This document shows positions 19,686 through 33,666 of a DNA stretch of 64,000 nt, piece after piece. Within the stretch, counting starts at the first letter, position 1. Each line of letters opens with the position of its first letter. The position numbers and the translations under genes are program-made. The stretch comes from an uncultured Alphaproteobacteria bacterium (GTDB lineage: Bacteria; Pseudomonadota; Alphaproteobacteria; VGEJ01): contig CAJWJK010000003.1 of assembly GCA_913041535.1 (NCBI GenBank), positions 26,953-90,952 on the forward strand, in the 5' to 3' direction. The notes under the pieces are model-generated. The model ran no database searches. It was not told where the DNA came from and worked only from the letters and a program-made list of their open reading frames with translations.

Positions 19686-21161
19686 CTACCTAGATGCCCG
19701 GCGGATAATGTCAGTGTCGCTATGGCCTGGTACGAGATCTGCTAGCACGACCTTGCCCCCGTAGCTTCGCACGAAGCTACCTCCTACTATATCATCCAAC
19801 TTGTAGTCAGCGCCTTTTACAAGAATGTCTGGGCGAATCTTCTTTATAATATCCAAGGGTGTATCTTCGTCGAAGATTACCACCAAATCTACATTAGCCA
19901 ATGATGAAAGGACTTCTGCTCTTGCTAACGCAGCCTGAATTGGCCGACCCTTACCTTTTAATCGTTCAACGGAATTATCACTATTAAGGCCAACTATTAG
20001 ATGATCGCAGAGAGAGTGAGTCTGATTCAATAAAGATATGTGTCCCGGATGAAGAAGGTCAAAGCAACCATTTGTGAACCCAAATGTTTTTCCCAGCCTT
20101 CTCCATACCGCAATTCTTTCTAGAGCTTGATCTACGCTGCATATTTTGGACGGAGCGGCCGTGTGTAATAAGCTATTAGACGTGGCAACCAGCTCATCTG
20201 GTCGGACTATCGCTGTTCGGGCCTTACCAACTGCAATACTACCAGCTGAATTGGCAAGCACGGCTGCTGTAGGGAGGTTGGCACCGACAGACAGTGCGAC
20301 TGCAAGCACTGCAATCACAGTGTCACCTGCTCCCGATACATCGTATACTTCTGCTCGTCGGACAGCTGGCAAATGAATGATATCGTTGGCAGTGATGACG
20401 CTTAGGCCGTCGCTGCCCCGAGTAATCACAAGGGCCTCATATTCAAACCTTGTACGTAACTTCTGGCCTGCGGCCGCGATTTCATCATCATTTGAAAGAG
20501 AAAGCCCTGTTGCTGCCATCAGTTCAGATCGATTGGGCGTTATTACAGTTGCTCCACGATAGTCTGCAAATTGGCTGCTTTGGGGGTCCACAAGGACTGG
20601 AATGTTGTGTTTCTCTGCAGCACTGATGATTGCTGACAATGAATCTTTGCGGAGCACGCCTTTCCCATAGTCTGAAAGGACTATGGCATTGCATTCTGGC
20701 ATCTCTTTAGCAATTTGATCGAGCAGGCTCTCATTTATGTTGTTTGATATCTGTAAAGTCGATTCGTCATCGGTACGTAGGAGTTGCTGGGTGCCGGCTA
20801 GGTAGCGGGTTTTGACGGTCGTGGGTCGTCCACTGTCGGTAATGAGGTGAACTTTAGTATTATCAGAGGCTAGTTCAGCTAGCTCTTCACCTTCTTTATC
20901 GTTGCCAATAATAGCATGAAGGATGGCTTGCCCCCCTAGTGATTCAATGTTACGGGCGACATTGCCAACACCGCCAGGCATAGCGTTATAATTATCCGTA
21001 CGAAGAACTGGTATCGGTGCTTCTGGGGAAACACGATCGACAGTGCCATCAATAAATCGGTCGAGTATAATGTCGCCGATGCACTGAACACGCGCTTCTT
21101 GAAGCCGATTAACGTCGAAGGACGCAGCGTCCGCTAAACCCTCAACAAGGAGTGTCATCAT
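19686..21161 (-). CDS. hldE: Bifunctional heptose 7-phosphate kinase / heptose 1-phosphate adenylyltransferase
   Basis: PfkB-type domain (GGVGNVARNIESLGG, DVSGAGDTVIA) plus nucleotidyltransferase domain (FTNGCFDLLHPGHISLLNQ). Confidence 0.95.
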   Translation of the reverse strand: MMTLLVEGLADAASFDVNRLQEARVQCIGDIILDRFIDGTVDRVSPEAPIPVLRTDNYNAMPGGVGNVARNIESLGGQAILHAIIGNDKEGEELAELASDNTKVHLITDSGRPTTVKTRYLAGTQQLLRTDDESTLQISNNINESLLDQIAKEMPECNAIVLSDYGKGVLRKDSLSAIISAAEKHNIPVLVDPQSSQFADYRGATVITPNRSELMAATGLSLSNDDEIAAAGQKLRTRFEYEALVITRGSDGLSVITANDIIHLPAVRRAEVYDVSGAGDTVIAVLAVALSVGANLPTAAVLANSAGSIAVGKARTAIVRPDELVATSNSLLHTAAPSKICSVDQALERIAVWRRLGKTFGFTNGCFDLLHPGHISLLNQTHSLCDHLIVGLNSDNSVERLKGKGRPIQAALARAEVLSSLANVDLVVIFDEDTPLDIIKKIRPDILVKGADYKLDDIVGGSFVRSYGGKVVLADLVPGHSDTDIIRRASR

Positions 21162-21937
21162 TATCCTCCCGTGGAAATAACACGTTGCTCGGATCCTTCA
21201 AGTACTAGGGCACTTAGCTGATCCGAGAACCATGCCCCGGTATCCACACCTATACGATGCGGATAGAACGCAACCTTATCGCTGATTGAATGACCATGAA
21301 CGATAATTTTTTCAAGCTGTGTGCTGCAGTACAAAAATTCATCGCGAATCCATAACAGATCGTCCTTTGATTGTGTATCAAGGGATAAGCTGGGTTTCAC
21401 ACCAGCATGGCAGAAGAAGTAGTCGCCACAGTCGTAGGAGAGCTCAAGCGAGTTAAGAAATGAAATGTGAGCAGCAGGAAGGCTGTTTTTTAGTGTCGAC
21501 TGTAAATTTGCGTAATCTATTGCTTGACTCAAGATTCCCTCATCAATCTCATAACTCATCAAGGTGGCATCACCGCCGTTGTATAGCCAGTTTTGGCCAG
21601 ACGATGCAGTATCAAGAAAGTCAAGGAGCATCGCTTCATGATTCCCCAAAAGATATGTAGGAGTAAATCCGTCCGGGATATCATGAAGTAAAAGGTTAAT
21701 AACTTGTTGGCTACATGGCCCACGATCAATGTAATCCCCTAAATACACGATGTGTTTGAGGAGATTTGACGCGTCGCTGGCGTCTTTAAGAATCTTCTGG
21801 TGCAGTTCCTGAAGAAGGTCACTACGGCCATGAATATCTCCAATAGCATACAATCTTCGGCCGTCAGGAATGCGACTAATCTGGTTGCTGATCACCTTTC
21901 GGTTACTCCAGTACGCGTTGTCTGTTGTCGAGGTCAT
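21161..21937 (-). CDS. PPP-family metallophosphatase (Ser/Thr phosphatase or diadenosine tetraphosphatase-like)
   Basis: GDIHGRSDLL, GDYIDRGPCS, LGNHEAMLLDFL, VHGHS. Confidence 0.88.
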   Translation of the reverse strand: MTSTTDNAYWSNRKVISNQISRIPDGRRLYAIGDIHGRSDLLQELHQKILKDASDASNLLKHIVYLGDYIDRGPCSQQVINLLLHDIPDGFTPTYLLGNHEAMLLDFLDTASSGQNWLYNGGDATLMSYEIDEGILSQAIDYANLQSTLKNSLPAAHISFLNSLELSYDCGDYFFCHAGVKPSLSLDTQSKDDLLWIRDEFLYCSTQLEKIIVHGHSISDKVAFYPHRIGVDTGAWFSDQLSALVLEGSEQRVISTGG

Positions 21938-22076
21938 TACCGTTATATACTAGGATCCTCTCGTAGTATTGCAGTGAAATTTGTTGTCCCGTTTTGGTAA
22001 TTGCCATTGTTACCTATGAATAATGCAACCCATGGTTTTGACATGAGGCCGTTTACTGGAAACACCCTATTGCTTC

Positions 22077-22814
22077 ATGGCTGAGCCTGCAATTATCGTG
22101 AAGAATTTAACCAAAAGATACGATAGTGTCTTGGCTGTAGATGCAATAAATTTTGTGGTTGAGCCAGGCTCAATCACAGCGCTTCTTGGAGGTAACGGAG
22201 CAGGTAAAACTACAACAATTGCTATGCTGTTAGGATTATTATTGCCAACCTCAGGGTCAATAAGTGTTTTGGGGATAGATATGATCCGGGACAGGTATAA
22301 AGTTTTACCCCGCATGAACTTTTCCTCACCCTACGTCGAAATGCCCAAGAGACTTACTGTGGCTGAAAATCTAAAGGTTTATGCAGCCCTCTATGGAATC
22401 TCCCATATCAAAAGACGTATTTGTGAAATTGCTGAAGCGATGGATATTGTATCGTTGTTGAATCGACGCCTCGGCAATCTCTCTGCTGGGCAAAAAACGC
22501 GAGTTGCTCTTGCTAAGGCATTGATCAACCAGCCAGATATTTTGTTACTTGATGAACCAACAGCGTCGCTTGATCCAGATACGGCTGATTGGGTGCGGCA
22601 ATACTTTGTACGTTATCATGAAACTAAAGGAGCTACTTTGCTGATTGCTTCGCACAACATGGAAGAAGTGGAGCGTTTGTGCAGTGATGTAATAATGATG
22701 AAAAAAGGTAAAGTGGTTGATTGTGGTGCCCCCAGCCAGCTCATTAAACGATATGGCAGGGGCAACATGGAGGAGGTGTTTCTTGATATCGTCCGTGGGG
22801 ATACTGGAGAATAG
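22077..22814 (+). CDS. ABC transporter ATP-binding protein
   Basis: Walker A GGNGAGKTT, signature LSAGQKTRVALAKAL, Walker B ILLLDEPTASLDP. Confidence 0.95.
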   Translation: MAEPAIIVKNLTKRYDSVLAVDAINFVVEPGSITALLGGNGAGKTTTIAMLLGLLLPTSGSISVLGIDMIRDRYKVLPRMNFSSPYVEMPKRLTVAENLKVYAALYGISHIKRRICEIAEAMDIVSLLNRRLGNLSAGQKTRVALAKALINQPDILLLDEPTASLDPDTADWVRQYFVRYHETKGATLLIASHNMEEVERLCSDVIMMKKGKVVDCGAPSQLIKRYGRGNMEEVFLDIVRGDTGE

Positions 22815-22828
22815 CTACGGAAAGACTG

Positions 22829-23659
22829 ATGGAATTTAGAATATCGAGTAACCGTTACGAATTGATCTTCTCCCCAACACGTGTGGGGGCAATGGCGCTC
22901 CGATACTTCTACCTATTGCGTGGATCATGGCCACGCTATCTTGAGCTTGCATATTGGCCTACCGTCCAAATGATCCTTTGGGGTTTCATAACCGAATTTT
23001 TGGCCACCAATTCTTCTTATGTTGGCCAGGCATTTGGAGTGTTGCTATCGGCTGTCTTGCTTTGGGATGTTATGTTTCGCGGACAGTTAGGAGTGTCAAT
23101 ATCGTTTTTTGAAGAAATGTGGTCTCGCAATCTCGGACACCTTTTTGTAAGTCCTTTGCGTCCCTATGAAATGATCCTAGCACTCACGGCTATGAGTCTT
23201 GTGCGCACCATTATCGGTATTGTTCCTGCTTCTATACTGGCTATTGTATTTTTCGACTACTCTGTTTATGGCCTCGGAATATCACTTGTCGCTTTTTTTG
23301 TGAACCTTCTAGTAATGGGCTGGGCGGTTGGACTAATTGTAGCTGGTATGGTTTTACGGTTTGGTCTTGGGGCAGAAAGCTTAGCATGGGTAGCGATCTT
23401 CGCGTTGGCGCCCATTAGCGGTATATATTATCCAATCTCAGTACTCCCTAGTTGGTTACAGGTGGTGGCTCAGGCGTTACCCTCAAGCTACGTATTTGAG
23501 GGAATGCGTAGTATCATTCGGGACGGTGTAGTGCTCACTGAGCATATGGTGATTGCAGGTATGCTAAACGTCATTTATTTGCTGATTGGTGCCATAATTT
23601 TCCTCGCATTTTTTCGCAGTGCTCGAATTAAAGGTTTATTGCTAGGAGTTGGTGAGTAG
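22829..23659 (+). CDS. ABC-2 type transporter permease
   Basis: Several hydrophobic segments, 276 aa, immediately after an ABC ATPase. Confidence 0.87.
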   Translation: MEFRISSNRYELIFSPTRVGAMALRYFYLLRGSWPRYLELAYWPTVQMILWGFITEFLATNSSYVGQAFGVLLSAVLLWDVMFRGQLGVSISFFEEMWSRNLGHLFVSPLRPYEMILALTAMSLVRTIIGIVPASILAIVFFDYSVYGLGISLVAFFVNLLVMGWAVGLIVAGMVLRFGLGAESLAWVAIFALAPISGIYYPISVLPSWLQVVAQALPSSYVFEGMRSIIRDGVVLTEHMVIAGMLNVIYLLIGAIIFLAFFRSARIKGLLLGVGE

Positions 23660-23806
23660 TTTTCTGGAGCACCTCTATCCCTATTAAGGGACTGACTGGA
23701 TAGTGCATTCTGTTATAAGGGACTCAATGAAAACATGTTTAACGATTTTCAGTGCCGTTCCGAAAGGAGTGTAAGCTGTGTTTGTCTGTGACGAAGAGCT
23801 GAGGTC

Positions 23807-24259
23807 TTGGTGAGAAAAAGCCAACCATATTGGGAAAAAAAGAAGCTATCCGAAATGAGTGAGGAAGAGTGGGAAGCATTATGTGACGGTTGCGGAAAAT
23901 GCTGTCTAGTAAAGTTGGAGGACTCAGATACTGGTTCGATTGAGAGCACAACCGTCGCTTGTCACTTGTTGGATATAAATGTTTGCAGGTGTACGAATTA
24001 CGCGCGCCGCACCGAGCTTGTGTCCGATTGTATTGCATTGGCTCCAAATAATATCAAAAAGATAAAATGGCTACCGTCCACATGTGCGTACCGATTGGTT
24101 TCTGAAGGTAAGAACCTAGAGTGGTGGCACCCGTTAGTGTCGGGTGACCCACGCACTGTACACGATGCTGGGGTTTCTGTAAGAACCACAGCTATTTCAG
24201 AAGATGACGTGCTCAATATTGAAGATTACATCGTTGATACAGAGCTATCAGATATATAA
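23807..24259 (+). CDS. YcgN-family cysteine cluster protein
   Basis: WEKKKLSEMSEEEWEALCDGCGKCCLVKLEDSDT...TCAYRLVSEGKNLEWWHPLVSGDP. Confidence 0.88.
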   Translation: MVRKSQPYWEKKKLSEMSEEEWEALCDGCGKCCLVKLEDSDTGSIESTTVACHLLDINVCRCTNYARRTELVSDCIALAPNNIKKIKWLPSTCAYRLVSEGKNLEWWHPLVSGDPRTVHDAGVSVRTTAISEDDVLNIEDYIVDTELSDI

Positions 24260-24309
24260 TTTGCTCGGTTAACTGAAAAAGCTGTCAGGTATAAGGGAGG
24301 CACTTTGCT

Positions 24310-25233
24310 ATGCCAGGAAGCAAAAGATTCGTATACGCTGCAGCTCTCACACCTCTGGCTGCCGATTTGGCACCGGATGTTGCAGCCTTAAGCGGGCATT
24401 GTAAATGGTTGCTACGTAATGGTTGCGATGGAATTGGACTGCTTGGCACTACTGGAGAGGCAAACTCATTTACCATAGATGAGCGGCTAGATGTAATCGA
24501 GGGAGTTGTTGATGCGGGGGTTCGGCCTCACCAATTAATGGTTGGAACTGGGTGTTGCGCGATTGCTGATACGGTACGTCTAACGAAAGCGGCGCTTGAT
24601 GTTGGCGTTACTGACATCTTAATGCTGCCACCATTCTATTATAAGAGTGTGGATGATGACGGTTTATTTGCTTCGATCTCCTCTGTGATTGAGGCAGTGT
24701 CTGATAGTCGATTGAAACTCTACCTATATCACTTTCCGACAATGACTGGGCTGGATTTAAGTCTTGCACTTGTTGGAAAACTATACCGTTCATTTCCTAA
24801 TACGGTGGTTGGCATGAAGGATAGTTCGGGCGATTGGACTCGAATGCGAAAGTTTCTGATAGAATTGCCAGATTTTCAGTTGTTCTCTGGTACGGAGAAG
24901 TACTTGTTGGCGTGTCTTGAGGCGGGGGGCTCCGGCACTATATCCGCTACTGCCAATCTAACCAGTTTAGCTTGTGCTGAGGTCTGTAAAGCCTGGAAAA
25001 ATGGTTCAAAATCAGCACCTCAACTTCAAGCGAAGTTGACGAATGTTCGGTCTCGTTTACAGGGATATCAACTTGTACCAGCTTTAAAGGAAATCATGGC
25101 TCGCCACACGGATGAAGTGGGATGGAGAAAAGTGCGTCCGCCAATGATGCCGCTTCAGCCCGAAATAGCAGAGACTTTGTGGCAATGCGTGATTGATAGC
25201 GGACTAAAATTACCGTTAGCAATAGACTCCTGA
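24310..25233 (+). CDS. Dihydrodipicolinate synthase-family aldolase
   Basis: GCDGIGLLGTTGEANSFTIDERLDVI; YLYHFPTMTGLDLS; VVGMKDSSGDW Schiff-base lysine. Confidence 0.88.
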   Translation: MPGSKRFVYAAALTPLAADLAPDVAALSGHCKWLLRNGCDGIGLLGTTGEANSFTIDERLDVIEGVVDAGVRPHQLMVGTGCCAIADTVRLTKAALDVGVTDILMLPPFYYKSVDDDGLFASISSVIEAVSDSRLKLYLYHFPTMTGLDLSLALVGKLYRSFPNTVVGMKDSSGDWTRMRKFLIELPDFQLFSGTEKYLLACLEAGGSGTISATANLTSLACAEVCKAWKNGSKSAPQLQAKLTNVRSRLQGYQLVPALKEIMARHTDEVGWRKVRPPMMPLQPEIAETLWQCVIDSGLKLPLAIDS

Positions 25234-25264
25234 ATTTACGGGACTGATCGGCTTCTGCTGTAGT

Positions 25265-27148
25265 TTATCGGCCGCTATACAGTGCGGTACTAGGGTCTGG
25301 GTCGACCGTTCGGGTGGTAGCCGTTACTTTAGGCAGTAAAGGACGCTGAGGCTTATCTTTGTGCGCCTCTTCCATGAATTTTCTCCAAGTGCGCGCAGGA
25401 AGGCCTCCGCCAGTCACCTTGTCCATTGGGCTAGCATTATCGTTGCCAAACCATACTCCAGTAACTAGATCAGATGTGAATCCAATGAACCAAGCGTCAC
25501 GAAAGTCTTGGCTTGTGCCAGTTTTTCCACCAGTGGGGCGGTCCAGGTTTGCAGCCTGGCCTGTGCCAGTGCTTGTGGCGGTTATCAGCATATCAACAAT
25601 ATGTTGAACGGTAATTTGCGTGAGTGCTACGCCTGGGCCATCGCCTATTCTGCTGTATATTTGTGTTCCAACACTATCCTGAATCTCGATAATTGCGTAC
25701 GGTAAAACAGCCTTACCCGCGTTCCTTGCGGTAGCGTAGGCGCCTGTCAGTTCAATGAGGCGTGTCTCTATGGAGCCGAGAGCAAGACTCGGATGATTGG
25801 GCAATGGTGTGGTGATTCCGAGCCGTTGTGCCATATCAATTACTTTATCTCTCCCAACCTGCTCTGAAAGTTGAACAGCAATAGTGTTGATAGAAAGTGA
25901 AAAAGCATCTCGTAACGTTATCGGACCAATGTAACTTCCTGAATAATTCTGGGGACTCCATCCAGAGATTGTAATTGGTTTATCATGGAATATGTCATCA
26001 GGAGTTAAACCGGATTCTAGGGCTGCCAAATAAACGAAAAACTTAAATGCTGAACCTGGTTGCCGCTGTGCTTTAACCGCGCGATTGAAAGAACTTTCAC
26101 GATAGGATTTTCCTCCAACCATTGCCCTAACAGCACCGTCGGGACTCATCGATATTAGGGCGGCTTGTTTTACTTTCTGTCTAATCCCATCCGTTTCGAG
26201 GCTTTTCGAAATAACGTTTTCAGCAACAGTTTGGAGAAAAGGCTCTAGTGTAGTCCTTACCGTTAAGTTGCGCCCTATATTTCCGACGTAATCCGGAATT
26301 TGATCGACTACCCAATCTGCGAAATAGCGATTGCCGAGATTAGCAACAGATGGCTTTATCACAACGGAATCTGATTCCACAGCGGACGCTTCACGAGGCT
26401 TAAGATACCCAGCGTTAACCATTGACCTTAATACCACGGCAGCTCTTTTCGCTGCACCAGAAGGATTAACAGTTGGCGCATAACGAGATGGTGCCTTTAA
26501 CAATCCAGCTAGGATCGCTGACTCATAAAGGTTCAAGTCGCGGGAAGATTTTCGAAAGTAGCGGCGAGAAGCTGCTTCTACGCCCCAACTTCCGGCGCCA
26601 AAATAGACTCGATTGAGGTACAGGCTGAGAATGTCATTTTTTGAAAGGCGCTCCTCTAGCCACAGAGCTAATAGGAATTCCTTAACTTTTCTGTTTAGTG
26701 TGCGTTTGGGGGTCAGAAAAAGGGCTTTCGCGAGTTGTTGGGTGATTGTGCTCCCACCCTGTTTGATGCGGCCTGCAAAGATATTAACTAATGATGCCCT
26801 GGCAATACCCAGGACATCTATTCCCCAGTGGGAATAGAATCGACGATCTTCTACAGCGAGAACGGCATGAATCAATGTTGCCGGCAATTCGTCTACTGGG
26901 ACAACGTCACTTTGAGATCCGAGTACCGTTAATTCAGATCCATCAGCTGCTAGAACCGTTATAAGCGGTGAAGCGGAAGCTTTAGTTATGCTGGCACTGG
27001 CTGGTAAGTCATGGCCATAGATAATGATTAGCGCTAGAAGCCCTATGCAGGCCCACACCGAAGCAACCAGAAACCAATATACGCTTGCTCCCAACCTTTG
27101 AGGAAGGCGTGATGGCAATGTTTCCCCAGTTTTGATCAGTTTTCGCAA
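25265..27148 (-). CDS. Penicillin-binding protein 1A family (transglycosylase/transpeptidase)
   Basis: AVLAVEDRRFYSHWGID, KQGGSTITQQLAKALFLTPKRTLNRKVKE, RQPGSAFKFFVYLAAL, SINTIAVQL, GGKTGTSQDFRDAWFIGF. Confidence 0.94.
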   Translation of the reverse strand: MRKLIKTGETLPSRLPQRLGASVYWFLVASVWACIGLLALIIIYGHDLPASASITKASASPLITVLAADGSELTVLGSQSDVVPVDELPATLIHAVLAVEDRRFYSHWGIDVLGIARASLVNIFAGRIKQGGSTITQQLAKALFLTPKRTLNRKVKEFLLALWLEERLSKNDILSLYLNRVYFGAGSWGVEAASRRYFRKSSRDLNLYESAILAGLLKAPSRYAPTVNPSGAAKRAAVVLRSMVNAGYLKPREASAVESDSVVIKPSVANLGNRYFADWVVDQIPDYVGNIGRNLTVRTTLEPFLQTVAENVISKSLETDGIRQKVKQAALISMSPDGAVRAMVGGKSYRESSFNRAVKAQRQPGSAFKFFVYLAALESGLTPDDIFHDKPITISGWSPQNYSGSYIGPITLRDAFSLSINTIAVQLSEQVGRDKVIDMAQRLGITTPLPNHPSLALGSIETRLIELTGAYATARNAGKAVLPYAIIEIQDSVGTQIYSRIGDGPGVALTQITVQHIVDMLITATSTGTGQAANLDRPTGGKTGTSQDFRDAWFIGFTSDLVTGVWFGNDNASPMDKVTGGGLPARTWRKFMEEAHKDKPQRPLLPKVTATTRTVDPDPSTALYSGR

Positions 27149-27258
27149 ACGGATCTCCGCCTATCCGAATGAGCTCTAAAATCTATATTAAGGGGGTTGC
27201 ACCCATGCCAAAACAAAACCTAGTATGGGTCCATTAATACCGACTTATTGCATAAAGT

Positions 27259-30968
<3,710 letters not shown>

Positions 30969-30974
30969 TATCTC

Positions 30975-32093
30975 TCAGACCCTCATCGGCATTAGCACAT
31001 AAAGCGCGCTGGGGTCTGAGGAATCTGAAATCAGCATTGGTGAAACGGCATCCGCTAGCACCATAATCAATTTTTCGTCATCAATCTGTTTTGTGATCTC
31101 CAAGAGATACCGTGCGTTAAAGCCAATTTCGAGAGTGTCACCCTGGTAGTTCACAGGCACTGTTTCACTGGCGCTACCGCTCTCTGGACTCGTTGCAGAA
31201 ACCATCATTGAGTTGTTTTCAATGCTAAGTTTTATAGCGCGGGTTGTTTCAGTAGCAATAGTCGAAACTCGATCTACCGCCTCAGAGAATGAGGAGGTAT
31301 CGACGGCGACGGACTTATCGTTCGCTTCCGGAATTACACGCTCATAGTCAGGAAACGTGCCGTCAATTAATTTACTGGTAAGAACTGCGTCATCGAGGGT
31401 AAAACGAATTCTAGCGTCCGAAATCGCGATAGAAACAGAAGCTTCGGTTTGATCAACTAATTTTCGTACCTCTTGAATTGTTTTGCGTGGAACAATGATC
31501 GGGGGTGCATTGCCAGCTCCATCGGGTAGCGGCATTTCAACTTTAGCAAGTCGGTGCCCATCTGTAGCCACTGCACGGAGCATGGCTAACTCGTTGGTGC
31601 TAGCGCGATGAAGGTGTACGCCGTTAAGGTAGTACCTGGTTTCTTCTGTAGAGATTGCGAATCGAGTTTTGTCTATTAAGCGCCGCAAGTCAGAGGCCAT
31701 TATCGCGAACTCAACAGGAAGATCACCTTCACTGATTAAAGGAAAATCTTCTCGTGGTAGGCAGGGTAACGTAAATTCTGACCGCCCTGCACGAAGTGTT
31801 AAGCGGTCTATTGCACCATCCTGTATAAACTCAATTTGAGTGCCATCGGGCAACTTTCTCACGATGTCGTATAGCATATGCGCTGGCGTGGTTGTTCCGC
31901 CATCTTGGTCAACTGCTGCATCAACATTTTCTCGAAGGGCCAGGTCGAGGTTAGTTGCAGCAAGTGTGAGGTGACTGTTAGAGGCTACGAATTCGACGTT
32001 GGCAAGAATTGGAATAGTGTTACGTCTCTCCACCACACTTTGAATGTGCCCGAGAGATGATAAGAGAGCTGTGCGTTCCAACGTTAGTTTCAT
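30975..32093 (-). CDS. dnaN: DNA polymerase III beta subunit (sliding clamp)
   Basis: MKLTLERTALLSSLGHIQSVVERRNTIPILANV...; C-terminal YVLMPMRV; 372 aa. Confidence 0.98.
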   Translation of the reverse strand: MKLTLERTALLSSLGHIQSVVERRNTIPILANVEFVASNSHLTLAATNLDLALRENVDAAVDQDGGTTTPAHMLYDIVRKLPDGTQIEFIQDGAIDRLTLRAGRSEFTLPCLPREDFPLISEGDLPVEFAIMASDLRRLIDKTRFAISTEETRYYLNGVHLHRASTNELAMLRAVATDGHRLAKVEMPLPDGAGNAPPIIVPRKTIQEVRKLVDQTEASVSIAISDARIRFTLDDAVLTSKLIDGTFPDYERVIPEANDKSVAVDTSSFSEAVDRVSTIATETTRAIKLSIENNSMMVSATSPESGSASETVPVNYQGDTLEIGFNARYLLEITKQIDDEKLIMVLADAVSPMLISDSSDPSALYVLMPMRV

Positions 32094-32162
32094 CGATATA
32101 GCCGCGATATGTCCAAAACTCTATAAGCTAAATATAATGAATAATTTCAAATACTACAGTAT

Positions 32163-32174
32163 TTCAGTACTGAA
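32163..32174. promoter_or_regulatory. 12-bp perfect palindrome in the dnaA-dnaN intergenic region
   Basis: TTCAGTACTGAA, about 70 bp upstream of dnaN; function unknown. Confidence 0.4.
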
Positions 32175-32271
32175 TCCGATCCTATACGGAACTTAAACTT
32201 TAGGAACAAACAATACCAGAAATCGTCGGCAGAGGCACGGGTTTCGACAAATAATAAAGTAAAAGCCTTAT

Positions 32272-33666
32272 TCAGCCTTCAATGGTGCGGCGCAACAATT
32301 CAACGTCTTCAGCTAAGCTGGCGTCTTCACTGCATAGTTGTTCGACTTTACGAACAGCGTGCATGACCGTGGTATGGTCTCGACCTCCAAATTTCCTGCC
32401 AATTTCTGGTAACGATCGTGAAGTAAGCTGCTTAGCGAGGAACATTGCCACTTGGCGTGGCCTTGCCACAGAACGTGCTCTGCGCGCCGAATGCATGTCA
32501 GCTAAACGAATATTGTAGTGCGCCGCCACGCGTTTCTGAATATCTTCAATTGTTACTCGGCGGTCATTTGCGCGCAAAAGGTCACTTAAGATCTCGTGCG
32601 CCATTTCTACAGTTATGGAGCGGCCTACAAGCGTAGAATAAGCAACAACTCGGTTGAGGGCTCCCTCTAATTCGCGGACGTTGGACGATATCCTATGGGC
32701 AAGAAACTCCAATACCCGCTGCGGCACGTCAACGGAATTCGAAAGTTCAATCTTGGATTGTAAAATCCCTAAACGGAGTTCGTAATCTGTTGCATGAATG
32801 TCGGCAACAAGACCCCATCCCAGTCGGGATCGCAGTCGCTCTTCCATGCCATCAAGGTCTGAAGGTGATCTGTCGCCTGAAATAATCACTTGCCGATTTT
32901 GATCTACCAAAGCATTGAATGTGTGAAAAAACTCTTCCTGGGTAGAGTCTTTTCCGCTGATAAACTGAACATCATCAATCATGAGAACATCGACAGATCG
33001 AAACTGGTGTTTAAAAGCCATTACATCTTTGAAACGGAGAGCGCGAACGAATTGATACATAAATTTCTCTGCGGAAAGATAAATCACCTTTCTTTCCGGT
33101 CGGTGAGCACGGATATCAGCTGCAATCGCGTGCATAAGGTGTGTTTTTCCTAGCCCTACACCGCCGTATATAAATAAGGGATTGAAAGGCACTTCAACAG
33201 AGCTCGCCGCGCGTCTTGCTGCTGCATATGCTAACTCGTTAGGCTTCCCTACGACAAAATTATCAAAGGTAAAACGAGGATCCAGAGGTGCGCCAACATC
33301 TCCGAGAGGTGTTCCATACTGGGCTAAGGGCTCTTTGGGTGGAGATTTAGGCTTTTCGCTATCGTGATTATGTGGGCCGATGACCCGTTCACGGCCGTGG
33401 GGTGTGATTTGAATGTCCAAAGAACGCAAGTCTGGGTACACCCCTCGCCAGAGAGCATGTATGCGATCTGCATAATGACTGCGAACCCAATCACGCATGA
33501 ATCTTGTGGGCACTGTCATTGTGATGCGATCGTTATCAATAGCCGTTAGGGTGAGTGGTTTAAGCCAGCTGTTGAACGCTGCATCACCAAACTCTGAGCG
33601 AAGACTACCGCGAATCCTGTCCCACTGCGTTTGGGAAGGTGACGGTGTGCGTGCGTCGTCGGACAT
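32272..33666 (-). CDS. dnaA: Chromosomal replication initiator protein DnaA
   Basis: FIYGGVGLGKTHLMHAIA, DVLMIDDVQFISGKDSTQEEFFHTFN, GGRDHTTVMHAVRKVEQL. Confidence 0.98.
   Translation of the reverse strand: MSDDARTPSPSQTQWDRIRGSLRSEFGDAAFNSWLKPLTLTAIDNDRITMTVPTRFMRDWVRSHYADRIHALWRGVYPDLRSLDIQITPHGRERVIGPHNHDSEKPKSPPKEPLAQYGTPLGDVGAPLDPRFTFDNFVVGKPNELAYAAARRAASSVEVPFNPLFIYGGVGLGKTHLMHAIAADIRAHRPERKVIYLSAEKFMYQFVRALRFKDVMAFKHQFRSVDVLMIDDVQFISGKDSTQEEFFHTFNALVDQNRQVIISGDRSPSDLDGMEERLRSRLGWGLVADIHATDYELRLGILQSKIELSNSVDVPQRVLEFLAHRISSNVRELEGALNRVVAYSTLVGRSITVEMAHEILSDLLRANDRRVTIEDIQKRVAAHYNIRLADMHSARRARSVARPRQVAMFLAKQLTSRSLPEIGRKFGGRDHTTVMHAVRKVEQLCSEDASLAEDVELLRRTIEG

Noticed and set aside
23739-24047. 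Minus-strand ORFs opposite the YcgN-family gene
   Set aside because: Antisense shadow frames; the plus-strand frame carries the conserved cysteine motifs.
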